Part shown: piece after piece, positions 24,015 to 35,305 of the stretch
How the letters are laid out: each line of letters begins with the position of its first letter
Position numbering within the stretch: position 1 is the first letter of the stretch
NCBI GenBank assembly: GCA_011799875.1
Contig: CM022300.1
Coordinates: 239,394,807-239,458,806 of the forward strand
Reading direction: 5' to 3'
Length of the DNA: 64,000 nt
Source: Thinopyrum elongatum
Lineage: Eukaryota; Streptophyta; Magnoliopsida; Poales; Poaceae
Notes under the pieces: model-generated
Told to the model about the DNA's origin: nothing
What the model saw: only the letters and a program-made list of their open reading frames with translations
Database searches by the model: none
Made by a program: the position numbers and the translations under genes

Positions 24015-25243
24015 GACCCACATCTTTATAAAGGAGTAGATGGTATTATTAGACGTTGTATACCTGAGCATGAACTGGAACAAATCCTATGGAAGTGTTA
24101 CTCCGAGGCCTACGGAGGACACCATGTTGGAGATAGAACTGCACATAAGGTATTACAATCTGGTTTTTATTGGCCTACTTTCTTCAAGGATGCACATAAG
24201 TTTGTCTTGTCTTGTGATGAATGTCAAAGAATTGGTAATATAAGTAGACATCAGGAAATGCCTATGTATTATTCACTTGTTATTGAACAATTTGATGTTT
24301 GGGGATTTGATTATATGGGACCTTTTCCTTCCTCTAATGGGTACACTCATATTCTAGTTATTGTTGATTACGTTACTAAGTGGGTAGAAGCTATTCCAAC
24401 TAGTAGTGCTAATCACAACACTTCTATTAAAATGCTTAAATAAGTTATTTTCCCGAGGTTTGGAGTCCCTAGATATTTAATGACTGATGGTAGTTCACAT
24501 TTTATTCATAGTGCTTTCCATAAACTGCTTCCTTAATATGATGTCAACCATAGAATTGCATCACCTTATCATCCTCAGTCTAGCGGTCAAGTTGAACTGG
24601 GCAATAGAGAAATAAAGCTAATTTTGCAGAAGACCGTTAATAGATCTAGAAAGAATTGGTCTAAGAAATTAGATGATGCATTGTGGGCATACAGAACTGC
24701 TTACAAAGATCCTATGGGTATGTCCCCTTCTAAAATGGTCTATGGAAAAGCATGTCATTTACCTCTTGAGTTGTAACATAAGGATTATTGGGCAATTAAG
24801 GAACTTAACTATGATTTCAAACTTGCCAGTGAAAAGAGCTTATTTGATATTAGTTCTTTAGATGAATGGAGGACACAAGCTTATGAAAATGCCAAGTTGT
24901 TTTAAAAAAAGTTAAGATATGGCATGATAGAAGAATCCAAAAACGGGAATTCAAAATAGGAGATCAAGTTTTATTGTACAACTCTTGTTTAAGATTTTTT
25001 GCAGGGAAGCTCCTCTCTAAATGGTAAGGACCATATATTGTTGAAGAAGTTTATCGTTTCGGTGCCATCAAGATAAACAACGCCGAAGGCACTAATTCGA
25101 ATGTGGTTAATGGGCAAAGAATTAAACATTATATCTCAGGTACACCCATTAATGTTGAAACCAATATTATCCAAACTATGACACCGGAGGAACACATAAG
25201 GGAAAACCTTCCGGAAGGATCCAAAACCCTGAGAAAGGGGTAG
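24015..25243 (+). pseudogene. Athila-type integrase, C-terminal part of pol, decayed
   Basis: Integrase joins retrotransposon cDNA to the chromosome. The HHCC zinc-binding domain is seen as GGHHVGDRTAHK and CDECQRIG; the DDE core begins FDYMGPF (first D), then MTDGSSHF (second D) and QVELGNRE (E). The text before 24015 is lost to K. In-frame TAA stops lie at 24441, about 24534, 24775, 24903 and 25024, with a 1-base shift near 24905-24930. The tail TPEEHIRENLPEGSKTLRKG ends at TAG 25241. All five internal stops are TAA, in contrast to the TAG stops of element G. It cannot make an active enzyme. Confidence 0.88.
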
Positions 25244-25299
25244 GTACGTGGTACGGTAAGTAAACCGACTCCAAAAGTTCCATAAAAGTACTTCTTGTC

Positions 25300-25500
25300 C
25301 GTTTTGGAATATATAAGAAATTAGGAAAATAATAAACAGTCTAAAAAGTGCACGAGGGAGCGACAAGCCCGAGGGGCGCGCCCTACCCCCTAGGGCGCGC
25401 CTCCCAGGCTTGTGGCCCCCTCGTGGACTTTCCCAACTCTGTTTTCTTCCATGTTACTTGTCCTGCACAAAAAAAATCATTATATATACTCCCGGATGTT
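25300..25500 (+). promoter_or_regulatory. LTR-U3-like promoter module inside element D
   Basis: This stretch resembles the U3 of the family LTR: GGAATATATAAGAAATTAGG, then a GC-rich hairpin around GGGCGCGCCCTA/TAGGGCGCGCC (about 25373-25402), then TATATATA at 25481-25488. The order matches J's LTR (hairpin 32785-32850 and TATATA on the reverse strand). It lies directly before the extra ORF, so it may drive a separate mRNA. Confidence 0.45.
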
Positions 25501-25560
25501 TTGACAACCGTATCGCAGAAATCTCCTCTGTTCTTGTTTCGTGCTATTTTTCTGACAGAT

Positions 25561-26076
25561 TTAGATCGCCATGGCTCCTCCAAGGACAAGTTCTACGAGA
25601 AGTTCATCAACCCCTACCTACCTGAGGTGATGAAACACCCTCAAGCCATTGAGATGCGTGAGGGGGTGCTTCACATCCGGGACGTCCAGGGGCCCAAGAA
25701 GACCGGAAGCGCGGAGGCTAGGCTCGAAGCGGTGGAGCAAGAGATCTTCAAGTGCCAAGGGATGGTGGAATGTGGACTCAGTACCAACCACTCCATGATC
25801 ATGGAATTTACTCATGATCACAAAGTGGATGGCCAGTCGATGGGGGATATCGTCTTCAAGCTCAACGAACGGATCGACTACCTCTAGGGCCAAATCTATG
25901 ATCTTCAAAACCAAAAATTTTAGTATGAGGCAAGATTTAAACATATGAGTTTAGCCGCAAATTTCAGGACTTCGGAGACCCATTCGTCCTTTTATGATGG
26001 GGAACCAATGCCATGGAAGCCAGAGGACAATCCCATTACTTCATCATCACCATCATCACCGAAGAAAGAAACTTGA
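25561..26076 (+). pseudogene. Extra ORF downstream of integrase in element D, function unknown
   Basis: The frame encodes KDKFYEKFINPYLPEV near its start, then a helical region (ARLEAVEQEIFKCQGMVECG) and ends SSSPSSPKKET at TGA 26074. Two in-frame TAG stops lie at 25885 and 25921. An ATG at 25571 (ATGGCTCCTCC) is in another frame, so a 1-base shift separates it from the main frame. Athila elements can carry an env-like ORF at this place, but I see no signal peptide or membrane segment, so env identity is not supported. A coiled-coil accessory protein is the most that can be said. Confidence 0.55.
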
Positions 26077-27602
26077 GTACACAGGTATGGGCACTCCCCT
26101 TGGCTTGTGCCAAGCTTGGGGGAGGTGCCTTGGTATCATATCACCATCACTTTTTACCATCATTATCTATCTTATTTTGATCCTTAGTTATTTCATGATT
26201 TAGTAGAATAAAGTTTTAGTATGATCTATTTTTGAGTGTTTGCTTAGTGATCTATCTATGTAATCGTGTGCGAGATATATAATAAAGAGTAGTTTGAGTT
26301 TTGTTTTACTTTGTTGTTTCAATCTTAGCAATGGAAAATAAAAGAATAAAAATATCATATGCTATTCCCATGGGGAGTAATGACTTCACATAAAAGAAGT
26401 ATAGTTGATAAAATTTGTTGGAAGTTAACAAGCATAGCATTGGTCATTGGTGCAATCCATGAAAAAGTAGTAAAGAAAGAGAGGTCTCACATATAAATAT
26501 ACTATCTTGGAAATCTTTTATGATTGTGAGCCCCATCAAATATTCTATATCAATTAGTTGACGTTGGACAAGGAAGACAACGTAATGAGTTATGGTTCTT
26601 TGCATTCACATAGAAGTTATATTGTTATGTATCTTCTAACATGTGGTGCTTGTCTAGGATCTTTTGCTAGCCAAAAATTCGCACTAAGTAGAGATACTAC
26701 TTGTGCATCAAAAACCCTTAAACCCAGTTTCATGCCATAAGAGTCCAATATATCTACCTAGGGATTGAATAAGATCCTTCAAGTAAGTTGTCATCGGTGC
26801 AAAGGCAATAAAAATTGTTCACAAATATTTATGATCTTTAATTGTAAGGGAAAGTAAGCTTTGTATGAACTTGTGATGGTGAAGAAATAAAAGCGATAGA
26901 CTGCATAATAAAGGTTTCTATCACAAGGGGCAATATAAAGTGAGGTTCCTTTACATTTAGAGCTTGCACATCCAAAAACAAAAAGCGCATGACAACCTCT
27001 GCTTCCCTCTGTGAAGGACCTATCTTTTACTTTCATGTATTTACTTTTATGCAAGAGTCATTAGTATTCATACCTATCCCTCTTTATGTACTCTTTAGCG
27101 GCAAGCATCATGTGCTTGATAGATCCAGACATATATATCCAGTTGGATGTAGATGATCATGAGTTATTATTGTTGACATTACCCTTGAGGTAAATAAGTT
27201 GGGAGGCGAAACTATAAGCCCATATCTTTCTATGTGTCTGATTGAAACTTTTGCTCTATAAATATGCCTTGAATGTCAGCAATCATAGAAGACTAAATGA
27301 TAGTTGAGTATTGAACTTGCTAGGCAATGATCTTACATACTCTTTCTGAAAATATGATGGATTGTGATTGTATCAATGACTGAAAACATAGTTTGTTAGT
27401 TTCCAATAAAGTTTATGTTCCATACTTTAGCTTGTGAATGAATTATTACTCTAGCATGAGAAGTTTTATGATAATATATTGCTATTATGTTAATGACCAT
27501 CATGCTTCCATGTCCGTATTTTAATTTTTATCGACACCTCTCTCTCAAAGCATGTGGTCATGATTAGCGATATCGCCTTTCGCTTGAGGACAAGCGAGGT
27601 CT
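26077..27602 (+). other. Element D 3' non-coding region with shared module and internal PPT copy
   Basis: AAGCTTGGGGGAG at 26112-26124 is an exact copy of the tract at 27603. From about 26450 the sequence resembles element A 3380-4520, including the GTTGACGTTGGACAAGG and AAGCGCATGACAACCTCTG segments. No intact gene is seen. Confidence 0.6.
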
Positions 27603-27615
27603 AAGCTTGGGGGAG
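27603..27615 (+). other. Polypurine tract of element D
   Basis: AAGCTTGGGGGAG, one base before the LTR start TGATATG at 27617. The reverse copy next to J is at 33113-33125. Confidence 0.8.
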
Positions 27616-27616
27616 T

Positions 27617-29123
27617 TGATATGTCCATTTTGCATCATGTTTTCATAGTGATATTTATTGCATTATGGACTATTATTTCACTTTATGATACAATTCTTAT
27701 GCCCTTTCTCTCTTATTTTGCAAGAATCACATTAAGATGGAGATTGCCGGTAGCTGGAATTCTAGACCGGAAAGGGCTATATCAGAGGCAACTTGTCTGA
27801 ACATCTCCAAATGAGCTAAAAATTGACGGAGAGTTATTTTGGAATATATTAAAATTATTGGCGAAAGAAATACCAGAGGGGGACCCACCAGGCAGCCACA
27901 AGCTTGGGGGACGCACCTCCCAAGCTTGTGGCGCCCCTGGCAGGCCTCCCAGGCCCATCTTCTGGTATATAATCCCATTTGACCTAGAAAAAAATAAAGA
28001 GGAAGCTTTCGGGATGAAACGCCGCCGTCTCAAGGCGGAACCTGGGCAGAAGCACTTTTGCATTCCGGTGGAGCGATTCCGCCGGGGATACTTCCCTCTG
28101 GGAGGGGGAAATCGAAGCCATCATCATCACCAACGATCCTTTCATCGTGGGAGGACCAATCTTCATCAACATCTTCACTAGCACCACCTCATCTCAAACC
28201 CTAGTTCATCTCTTGTATTCAATCTTTATATGAAAACCTTAGATTGGTACATGTGGGTTGCTAGTAGTGTTGATTACATCTTGTAGTTGATGCTAGTTGG
28301 TTTATTTGGTGGAAGATTATATGTTTAGATCCATGATGCTATTCAATAACCCTCTGATCTTGAACATGAATATGATTTGTGAGTAGTTTCTTTTGTTCTT
28401 GAGGACATGGGAGAAGTCTTGTCATAAGTAATCTTCTGAATTTGGTATTCGTTCAATATTTTGATGATGTGTATGTTGTTATTCCCTTAGTGGTGTTATG
28501 TGAACGTCGACTACATGACACTTCACCATCTTTGGGCCTAAGGGAATGCATTGTGGAGTAGTTATTATATGATGGGTTGCTAGAGTGAAAGAAGCTTAAA
28601 CCCTAGTTTATGCGCTATTCCATAAGGGACTGATTTGGATCCATATGTTTCATGCTATGGTTAGATTTATCTTAATTCTTCTTTCGTAGTTGTGGATGCT
28701 TGTGTGAGGGGGTAATCATAAGTGGGAGGCTTGTTCAAGTAAGAATAGGACCCAAGCACCGGTCCACCCACATATAAAATTATCAAAGTAGTGAACACAA
28801 ATCAAACAAACATGATGAAGGTGACTAGATGAAATTTCCGTGTGTCCTCAAGAACGTTCTACTTGCTATCAGAGAAAGTTCTGGCCTGTCCTTTGCTACA
28901 AAAAGGATTGGGCTACCTTGCTGCACCTATTTTTTTTTACTATTTCTACTTGTTGTGTGTTACAAATTACCTTGCTACCAAACTATCTGTTACCGATAAT
29001 TTCAGTGCTTGCAGAGAATACCTTGCTGAAAACCGCTTGTCATTTCCTTCTCCTCCTCGTTTGGTTCGACACTCTTACTTATCGAAAGGACTACGATTGA
29101 TCCCCTATACTTGTGGGTCATCA
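27617..29123 (+). repeat. Element D 3' LTR (1,507 bp)
   Basis: Runs from TGATATGTCCATTTTGC to TTGTGGGTCATCA. A perfect 13-base inverted repeat CCACAAGCTTGGG/CCCAAGCTTGTGG (27896-27908, 27919-27931) precedes the TATATAA of the promoter (27964). By eye it is roughly three-quarters identical to J's LTR. The frames at 27858-28181 and 28842-29276 lie within it and are not genes. Confidence 0.9.
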
Positions 29124-30414
29124 ATTTCCAAAGTTGTAATTTATTCGACATGCATACATCCAAACAGTTCATTTAAAGTTTCGTGTTGCCTCGACTACGT
29201 GTCGCTTCCCATCTTAGTGGTGACAACCCCTTCGGCTCAGCACCCAACACATCTTGACGAGATCGATAGATGTTGAGAGATCGAATGCATGTCGTGCAAG
29301 GAAATAATGGTTTGGTGTGTTTCTATGATAGAAATGATCATGTGGGGTGGAGAGAAGGGGGGAGGGTGTTTGTGTGTGCGCGAGTCGGTCATGTACCATC
29401 TAGATATGGATCGATTGAAAGATGACTAGCTAGGGTGGGTCCGGAGATCGATCGATTGACCGATCTAGAGAGGGGCGGAGAGAAAGATGAATGTATCCTT
29501 AAAAAAAGATAGATGAAAGGCTTGGTTACAATTAATGCATGGTAGAGTGACCTAGGCATGTGTAAAAGAGCGGCCTGACGAGCGAGTTACAATCCCGATA
29601 CCTCGAGAGATTGATTATGTGTGAGAAAGCACAAAGAGAGGGCGAGAGAGAGAGAGAGACCTGATATGAAATGGAGAGAGATTGAGTGGGTGTGTGATAC
29701 ATAGAGATGGTGTGTCAAAGAAAAAAATGTGACAACACTCTATGTTGGGTGTGTGAGACACAATATGCATAAGAAGACACATGGTATTTGAATCCAAGCT
29801 AAAAAAGTTTCAAATATTAGAATTCAACCTAAAGTGGATTCAAATATTTGAACCGGTGATCATAGCATCTGCAAATCATACGTAAACGGCATTCAATGTT
29901 CGTTTCGCTTTTGAACGTACAAAATACTCCCTCCGGTCCTTTTTAGTCCGCATATAAGTTTTGTGTGAAGTCAAAGTATCTCTACTTTGATCAACCTTAC
30001 GGAAAAAAGTATCAATATTCAACAACACCCAATCAATATTGTTAGATTCGCATGTACTCCTAGATTTGTATTCAAACAGAAAATGTTTCCAATTTGTATT
30101 TGTATTCAAACACGTGAATGCTTGTTCTCGCGCATGCACTTGCTACTAGGATTTCGGCACGTCTAGCCAGTCCAATAGTAGTATTTTTTGAAGCTCCCAG
30201 TCCAATAGTATAGTAGGAGTAGTAGTAGTGGAGTATTGACAACATCTGCGGTAGAGTATGGAGGGCTCCTACTACCTTATTACTAACACAAGGCCCACCT
30301 CACACTCTCAATAAATTTCTTGGAATTTGTGCTATAATCTCCCCATCCCGCCATCCTTGTCTCTCTCTTCTAAATTAAGCCGACGCGGTCGGGGGAGGGG
30401 GAGGGACGTCCAAG
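29124..30414. other. Non-LTR DNA between D and J, upstream of gene-like region
   Basis: Low-copy-looking sequence with a GA microsatellite (29644-29659), several GATCGAT words around 29270-29470 and a Stowaway-like fragment (29927). No gene is supported. From about 30300 pyrimidine-rich tracts and then GC-rich DNA suggest a promoter or leader for the frame starting 30415. Confidence 0.5.
29927..30060 (+). mobile_element. Stowaway-like MITE fragment
   Basis: CTCCCTCCGGTCC preceded by TA (29925-29926) is the start of a Stowaway terminal repeat, and the following text (AAGTCAAAGTATCTCTACTTTGA, then AAAAAAGTATCAATATTCAAC) is typical of these Tc1/mariner derivatives. The matching GGAGGGAG end is absent, so it is truncated. 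Confidence 0.6.
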
Positions 30415-31608
30415 ATGGAGAGGGAGGGGGAGGTTTGCCTATCGTCGGTTTGCTCTCAATTGCGGTCCCACAAAAGAGCGGAAACGCAAGACGAAGCGTG
30501 TTCCATTCGGTGAGCGACGTGCAGGGCCGACTGTGCTGGGGTGCAATGCGAACGCGACAAGAGTGATGTACATCATCCGTTCCTTTTGAACTTGCATACT
30601 TTGAACTCCTATTGCGTACATAACACTTGGTTTTGCTGCTTCGAGCAATCCATCGATACAAATCCCACACACAGCATCTCAAAAAAACAAATCCCACAGA
30701 CCGACCGGTGGGGAGGTCTGGATGTCTGCCACGTGAAAATCCAAAACTTTGGTCCCATCCCACCCAACAACTCTCCAGGCTCCAGCCGTCTGGCTTTGCA
30801 AACTCCGCACAGTCAAAACCAATTGACCGGTCGTCACCGGTGCCACTATTCACACCAGAACCTTCGCTGCTCGTCCTACACCAGCTACTTGTCAGCCGGT
30901 CACCACTGCCCCAAAACCACGCTTCCTCTCTAGCCCATGCTCCCACCTTTCGATCCCCTAGCCCGCATCGGCCGTCTGCTAGTTCGCCGAAAAGCCATGG
31001 TGTGCAACAAGATCACATACTACAAGATGTTGACGCCGAGCGCCATGCAGAAATCACGGCAGCGGTTGGCTCCACAGACCTTTGTTCCCAAGCTCGCTTT
31101 GCGGCGGGCCAATCCCTAAGTCCTCTGGAGCCGAGGTCCGAGCAGGAGAAAGCCGATACGATGTTCATGGTGGAGGTAGCGACGCAGAAGGCCCCCGGTG
31201 CGGATGAGGCGAAGGATGTCGACTTCGTGTCGGCGTCCGGGTCCTCCATGGTGCTGGAGGACCAGTGGTTCAACCTGGCAATCCTAAAGGAGCACTGGGC
31301 GGCGGAGGCTCAACTCGACGCGGAGCGCGCGGATGCCGCTGCCATTGAGGCCCTCCTGCAGGGAGAACCGGATGTCGTGGACGTGAACTGGGTGGTGGAG
31401 GCTCAACTCGACGCGGAGCACGCGGATGTCGCTGCCATCGAGGCCCTCTTGTAGGTGGAACCAGGCGTTGTGGACTTGAACCGGGCAGCAGAGTCTCAAC
31501 TCGATGAGGAGCGCGCGGATGCCACTGCCATTGAGGCATTCCTGCAGGAGGAACCGAACATCATGGACGTGAACCGGGTGGTGCTCGCGTCCGTGCAGAG
31601 TGCCCGCA
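30415..31608 (+). pseudogene. Gene-like fragment with tandem repeats, product unknown, cut by element J
   Basis: Composition becomes GC-rich and codon-like. ATG 30415 opens a short frame with a possible splice donor at 30510 (CG|GTGAGC); a possible acceptor is CTCTCTAG at 30933. The long frame 30627-31454 ends with SEQEKADTMFMVEVATQ and three 31-residue repeats with EAQLDAE and AAIEALLQ. TAG at 31452-31454 sits where the first repeat has CAG, and the frame stays open to the LTR at 31609. I do not recognise the protein. The real start and exons are uncertain; a captured fragment rather than a resident gene is possible. Confidence 0.45.
31297..31575 (+). repeat. Three tandem 93-bp repeats in the gene-like frame
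   Basis: Units start at 31297, 31390 and 31483 and share GGAGGCTCAACTCGACG or close variants. The 93-base period keeps the frame (31 codons). The second unit has CAG changed to TAG. The third is the most diverged. Confidence 0.85.
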
Positions 31609-33111
31609 TGATGACCGACAAGTATAGGTGATCAATCATAGTCCTTTCGATAAGTAAGAGTGTCGAACCCAACGAGGAGCAGAAGGAAATGACAAGAGGT
31701 TTTCAGTAAGGTATTCTCTGCAAGCACTGGAATTATCGGTAACAGATAGTTTGATAGCAAGGTAATTTGTAACGAGCAACAAGTAGCAATTGTAACAATG
31801 GTGCAGCAAGGTAGCCCAATCCTTTTTATAGCAAAGGACAGGATGGAACATTCTCTTATAATAAGCAAAGCATTCTCGAGGACACATGGGAATTCATCAA
31901 ATCACTTTCATCATGTTTGTTTGATTTGCATTCGCTACTTTGATAATTTGATATGTGGGTGGACCGGTGCTTGGGTGCTATTATTACTTGAACAAGCCTC
32001 CCACTTATGATTATCCCCTCTCACAAGGATCCACAACTACAAAATAAGAATTAAGATAAATGTAACCATAGCATGAAACATATGGATCCAAATCAGCCCC
32101 TTACAAAATAACACATAAACTAGGGTTTAAGCTTCTGTCATTCTAGCAACCCATCATCTACTTATTACTCCACAATGCCTTCCCTTAGGCCCAAGTATGG
32201 TGAAGTTTCATGTAATCGACATTCACATGACACCACTAAAGGAAGCAACACCATATATATCATCAAAATATCGAACGAATACCAAATTCACAAGATTACT
32301 TATGACAAGACTTCTCCCATGTCCTCATGAACAAAAGTAACTACTCACAAAACATATTCATGTTCAAGACCAGAGGGGTATTGAATATCATCAAGGATCG
32401 GAAATTATAAGCTTCCACCAAATAAATCAACTACAAGATGTAATCAATACTACTAGTAACCCACAGGTACCAATCTGAGGTTTTGAGCCAGAGATTGGAT
32501 ACAAGAGATGAACTAGGGTTTGAGATGAGATGGTTCTGGTGAAGATGTTGATGAATAGTGGTCCTCCCACGATGAGAGGGTTTTTGGTGATGTTGATGGC
32601 TTCGATTTCCCCCTCCCGGAGGGAAGTGTCCCTGGCCGAATCACTCCGCCAGAGAGCTAAAGTGCTCTTGCCCAGGTTCCGCCTCGAGACGGCGGCACTT
32701 CATCTCAAAAGTCTTCTGTTTAGTTTTTCTAGGGCAAATGGCATCATATAGGAGAATATGGGCCTCAGAGGCCAGCCAGGGGCCCCACAAGGTACTAGGG
32801 CGCGCCCAGGGGGCGCCCTACTGCCTTGTACGCAGCTGGTGGGCCCCCTCTGGTACTTCTTTGCTCCAGTATTTTTTATATATTCCATGAAATTTATCCG
32901 TGAAATGTCAGCTCATTTGGAGTTGTGCAGAATAGGTATCTCTGATATAGCTTTTCTAGGTCCAGATTTCCAGCTGCAGACAATCTCCCTCTTCATGTAA
33001 ATCTTGCAAATTAAGAGAGAAAAGGCATTAGAATTGCATCAGAAAGTATTATAATGATAAAAAAACATTATAAATAACAGTAGGAAAACATAATGCAAAA
33101 TGGACGTATCA
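31609..33111 (-). repeat. Element J 3' LTR (1,503 bp)
   Basis: On the plus strand it begins TGATGACCGACAAG and ends ATGGACGTATCA. It is a diverged reverse copy of the D LTR. A GC-rich inverted repeat with GTACTAGGGCGCGCCC and GGGCGCCCTACTGC lies at about 32790-32826. Confidence 0.9.
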
Positions 33112-33639
33112 ACTCCCCCAAGCTTAGACCTCGCTTGTCCTTAAGCGAAAACCAAAATCGATATTCATGACTACATGTTTAGAGAGAGAGAGAGAGAGCT
33201 GTCGATAAAAACCAAATATGGACATAGTAGCATCATGATCATTATCATAGCAGTAGTATATTAGCATAAAACTTCTCATGATTAAGTAACAATTCATCAC
33301 AATAACGAAGTATAAAGCATAAACTTTCTTGAAAACTAACAAACTATGTTCTTAGTCAAGAAAGCAATTACAATTCATTATATTCTTAGGAAGGTTGTCA
33401 TGTAAGAGCTTTTGTTTAGCAAGTCCACATACTCGACTATCATTTAGTCTTCTATGATTGATGACACCGACGACATATATATGGAGCAAAAGTTTCAGTC
33501 AGACACATAGAAAGATAGGGGCTTATAGTTTCGCCTCCCAACTCATTTACCTCAAGGGTAATGTCAACAATAATAACTCATGCTCACTCATATCTCACTG
33601 GATATATGTTCCTAGGTCTTTCCCCACCACATGATGCTT
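33112..33639 (-). other. Element J polypurine tract and 3' internal remnant
   Basis: CTCCCCCAAGCTT (33113-33125) is the reverse of D's tract. The remainder repeats the shared 3' module in reverse (for example TTCGCCTCCCAAC near 33530) and holds an AG microsatellite at 33180-33198. No gene. Confidence 0.75.
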
Positions 33640-35221
33640 TGAAAGTCCAACTAATCCCCGGGTGGTTTTGGTAATTCATAACAACATATATCTCATTGAA
33701 CTAATGTCCATTCAAGTTAAATATTTCAGGATGTTCAATGATTGGCATGGCCAGGATTAGTGATTGTGGACCCCTCAAAATGCTAAGGAAATGGATTGGC
33801 AAAAAGCTCAAGACTCTTCATTTTTGGTTAAGTGGTCCAAGATCACATTGAGTCCATAGGAAAGCCAATACTATTAAAAGGTGATGAGGTGTTGCTTAAT
33901 GATCTGTTTGCTCAAAGTGCTTAGTGATATTGCTCCAAAATCGTCAACAACTTTCTCCATCCAAATATTTCCAAACCCTACATTCCAACTCGACCCCATA
34001 GAAACTTCCTATCTGGAGCCACCCAGTTCATCTAGACTTAGCCACTGCCAAAAACCTAACAATTCGGATCCACCAGTGTGGATCTCGGGCCCACCGAGAT
34101 GGCCTTGCCAGCTCTCTGTTGCTTGTTGCAATTGTTTCGGTTCCACCGAGAATTGCAATCGGTACCATCGAGATGGCTTGCCGAACTCTCTGTTGCCTTG
34201 TTGCTTCACTTCGGTATCACCGAGATGATGCAATCGGTGCCACCGAGACAAGGTTTGCCCTAAGCCCTTGCACATTAGTCCCTCTGAGTTGTTTCCATCG
34301 GTCCCACCAAGATTCCTAACGTTCATATTTTTACACAGGTCGGTGCCACCGAGATTTCTGATCGGTGCCACCAATTTGGGTCAGAAGTGTGTAACGGTTG
34401 GATTTTGTGTGGAGGCTATATATACCCCTCCACCCCTTCTTCCTCATAGAGGAGAGCCATCAGAACGTGCCTACACTTCCACCATTCATTTTCTGAGAGA
34501 GAACCACCTACTCATGTGTTGAGATCAAGAGATTCCATTCCTACCATTTGAACCTTGATTTCTAGCCTTCCCCAAGTTGCTTTCCACTCAAATCCTTCTT
34601 CCACCATAGCCAAATCTATGTGAGAGAGAGTTGATTGTTGGGGAGACTATCATTTGAAGCACAAGAGCAAGGAGTTCATCATCAACACACCGTCTATTAC
34701 CTTTTGGAGAGTGGTGTCTCCTAGATTGGTTAGGTATTGCTTGGGAGACTCTGGCATGATGTGGAGTTGAACCAAGAAGTTTGTAAGGGCAAGGAGATCG
34801 CCTACTTCATGAAGATCTACCCGAGTGATGCAAGTCCTTCGCGGGCAATGGCCATGTTGGGATAGACAAGGTTGCTTCTTCGTGGACCCTTCATGGGTGG
34901 AGCCCTCCGTGGACTCGTGCATCCGTTACCCTTCGTGGTTTGAAGTCTCCATCAATGTGGGTGTACGATAGCACCACCTATCGGAACCACGCCAGAAATC
35001 TTCATGTCCCCATTGCGTTTGCCTTCTCCAAACTCTTCCCTTTACCTTCATGTGCAATGTTTTACATTCCGCTGCTATTCTCTTAGAATTGCATGTGTAG
35101 GTTGATTGCTTGACTTGTCATAATTGCTAAAATCTGCCTACAACTAAAATTGGGAAAAGGTTAGGTTTTATTTGGTCAAGTAGTCCAATCACCCCCCTCT
35201 AGACATACTTCCGATCCTACA
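33640..35221 (+). repeat. Element H 5' LTR (1,582 bp)
   Basis: Starts TGAAAGTCCAACTAATCC, ends ATACTTCCGATCCTACA. U3 (34095-34375) carries repeated quasi-palindromes related to CTCGGTGCCACCGAG. The TATA box is at 34417. The reading frames within (33881-34228 and others) are not genes. Confidence 0.88.
34417..34424 (+). promoter_or_regulatory. TATA box of element H LTR
   Basis: TATATATA followed by CCCCTCC, about 45 bases after the last TCGGTGCCACC motif. Transcription probably starts about 30 bases downstream. Confidence 0.7.
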
Positions 35222-35223
35222 AG

Positions 35224-35235
35224 TGGTATCAGAGC
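35224..35235 (+). other. Primer binding site for initiator tRNA-Met
   Basis: TGGTATCAGAGC, the standard Copia primer site, starts 2 bases after the LTR end. Confidence 0.92.
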
Positions 35236-35305
35236 TTTGGTCTCTGTTAGCCTTGATTTCCATTGCATTGGTGATCATAGCCTTGGTTTCACAACCTAGG
35301 AGAGT

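Larger units (their letters stand above)
24015..29123 (+). mobile_element. Element D: Athila-type element, 3' half
   Basis: The 5' part is missing to the left of K. What remains is integrase, a promoter-like module, an extra ORF, the shared 3' module, a polypurine tract and one LTR (27617-29123). Multiple stops make it old. It faces element J, a relative, tail to tail across 2.5 kb. Confidence 0.88.
31609..33639 (-). mobile_element. Element J: Athila-type element, 3' end only, inverted relative to D
   Basis: The 3' LTR (31609-33111), polypurine tract and about 510 bases of internal DNA read on the minus strand; the rest is beyond element H, which starts at 33640. The insertion cuts the gene-like frame at 31608. 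Confidence 0.87.

Noticed and set aside
25561..26076. Envelope protein in element D
   Set aside because: No signal peptide, membrane segment or cysteine pattern; only the position suggests env.
28842..29276. 144-residue plus-strand frame
   Set aside because: Runs across the end of the D LTR into flanking DNA, and its mirror appears in J's LTR.
29644..29659. GA repeat as a functional element
   Set aside because: Ordinary microsatellite, like that at 33180-33198.
30332..30946. 204-residue minus-strand frame
   Set aside because: Opposite the gene-like frame, with no domain and no coding-like ends.
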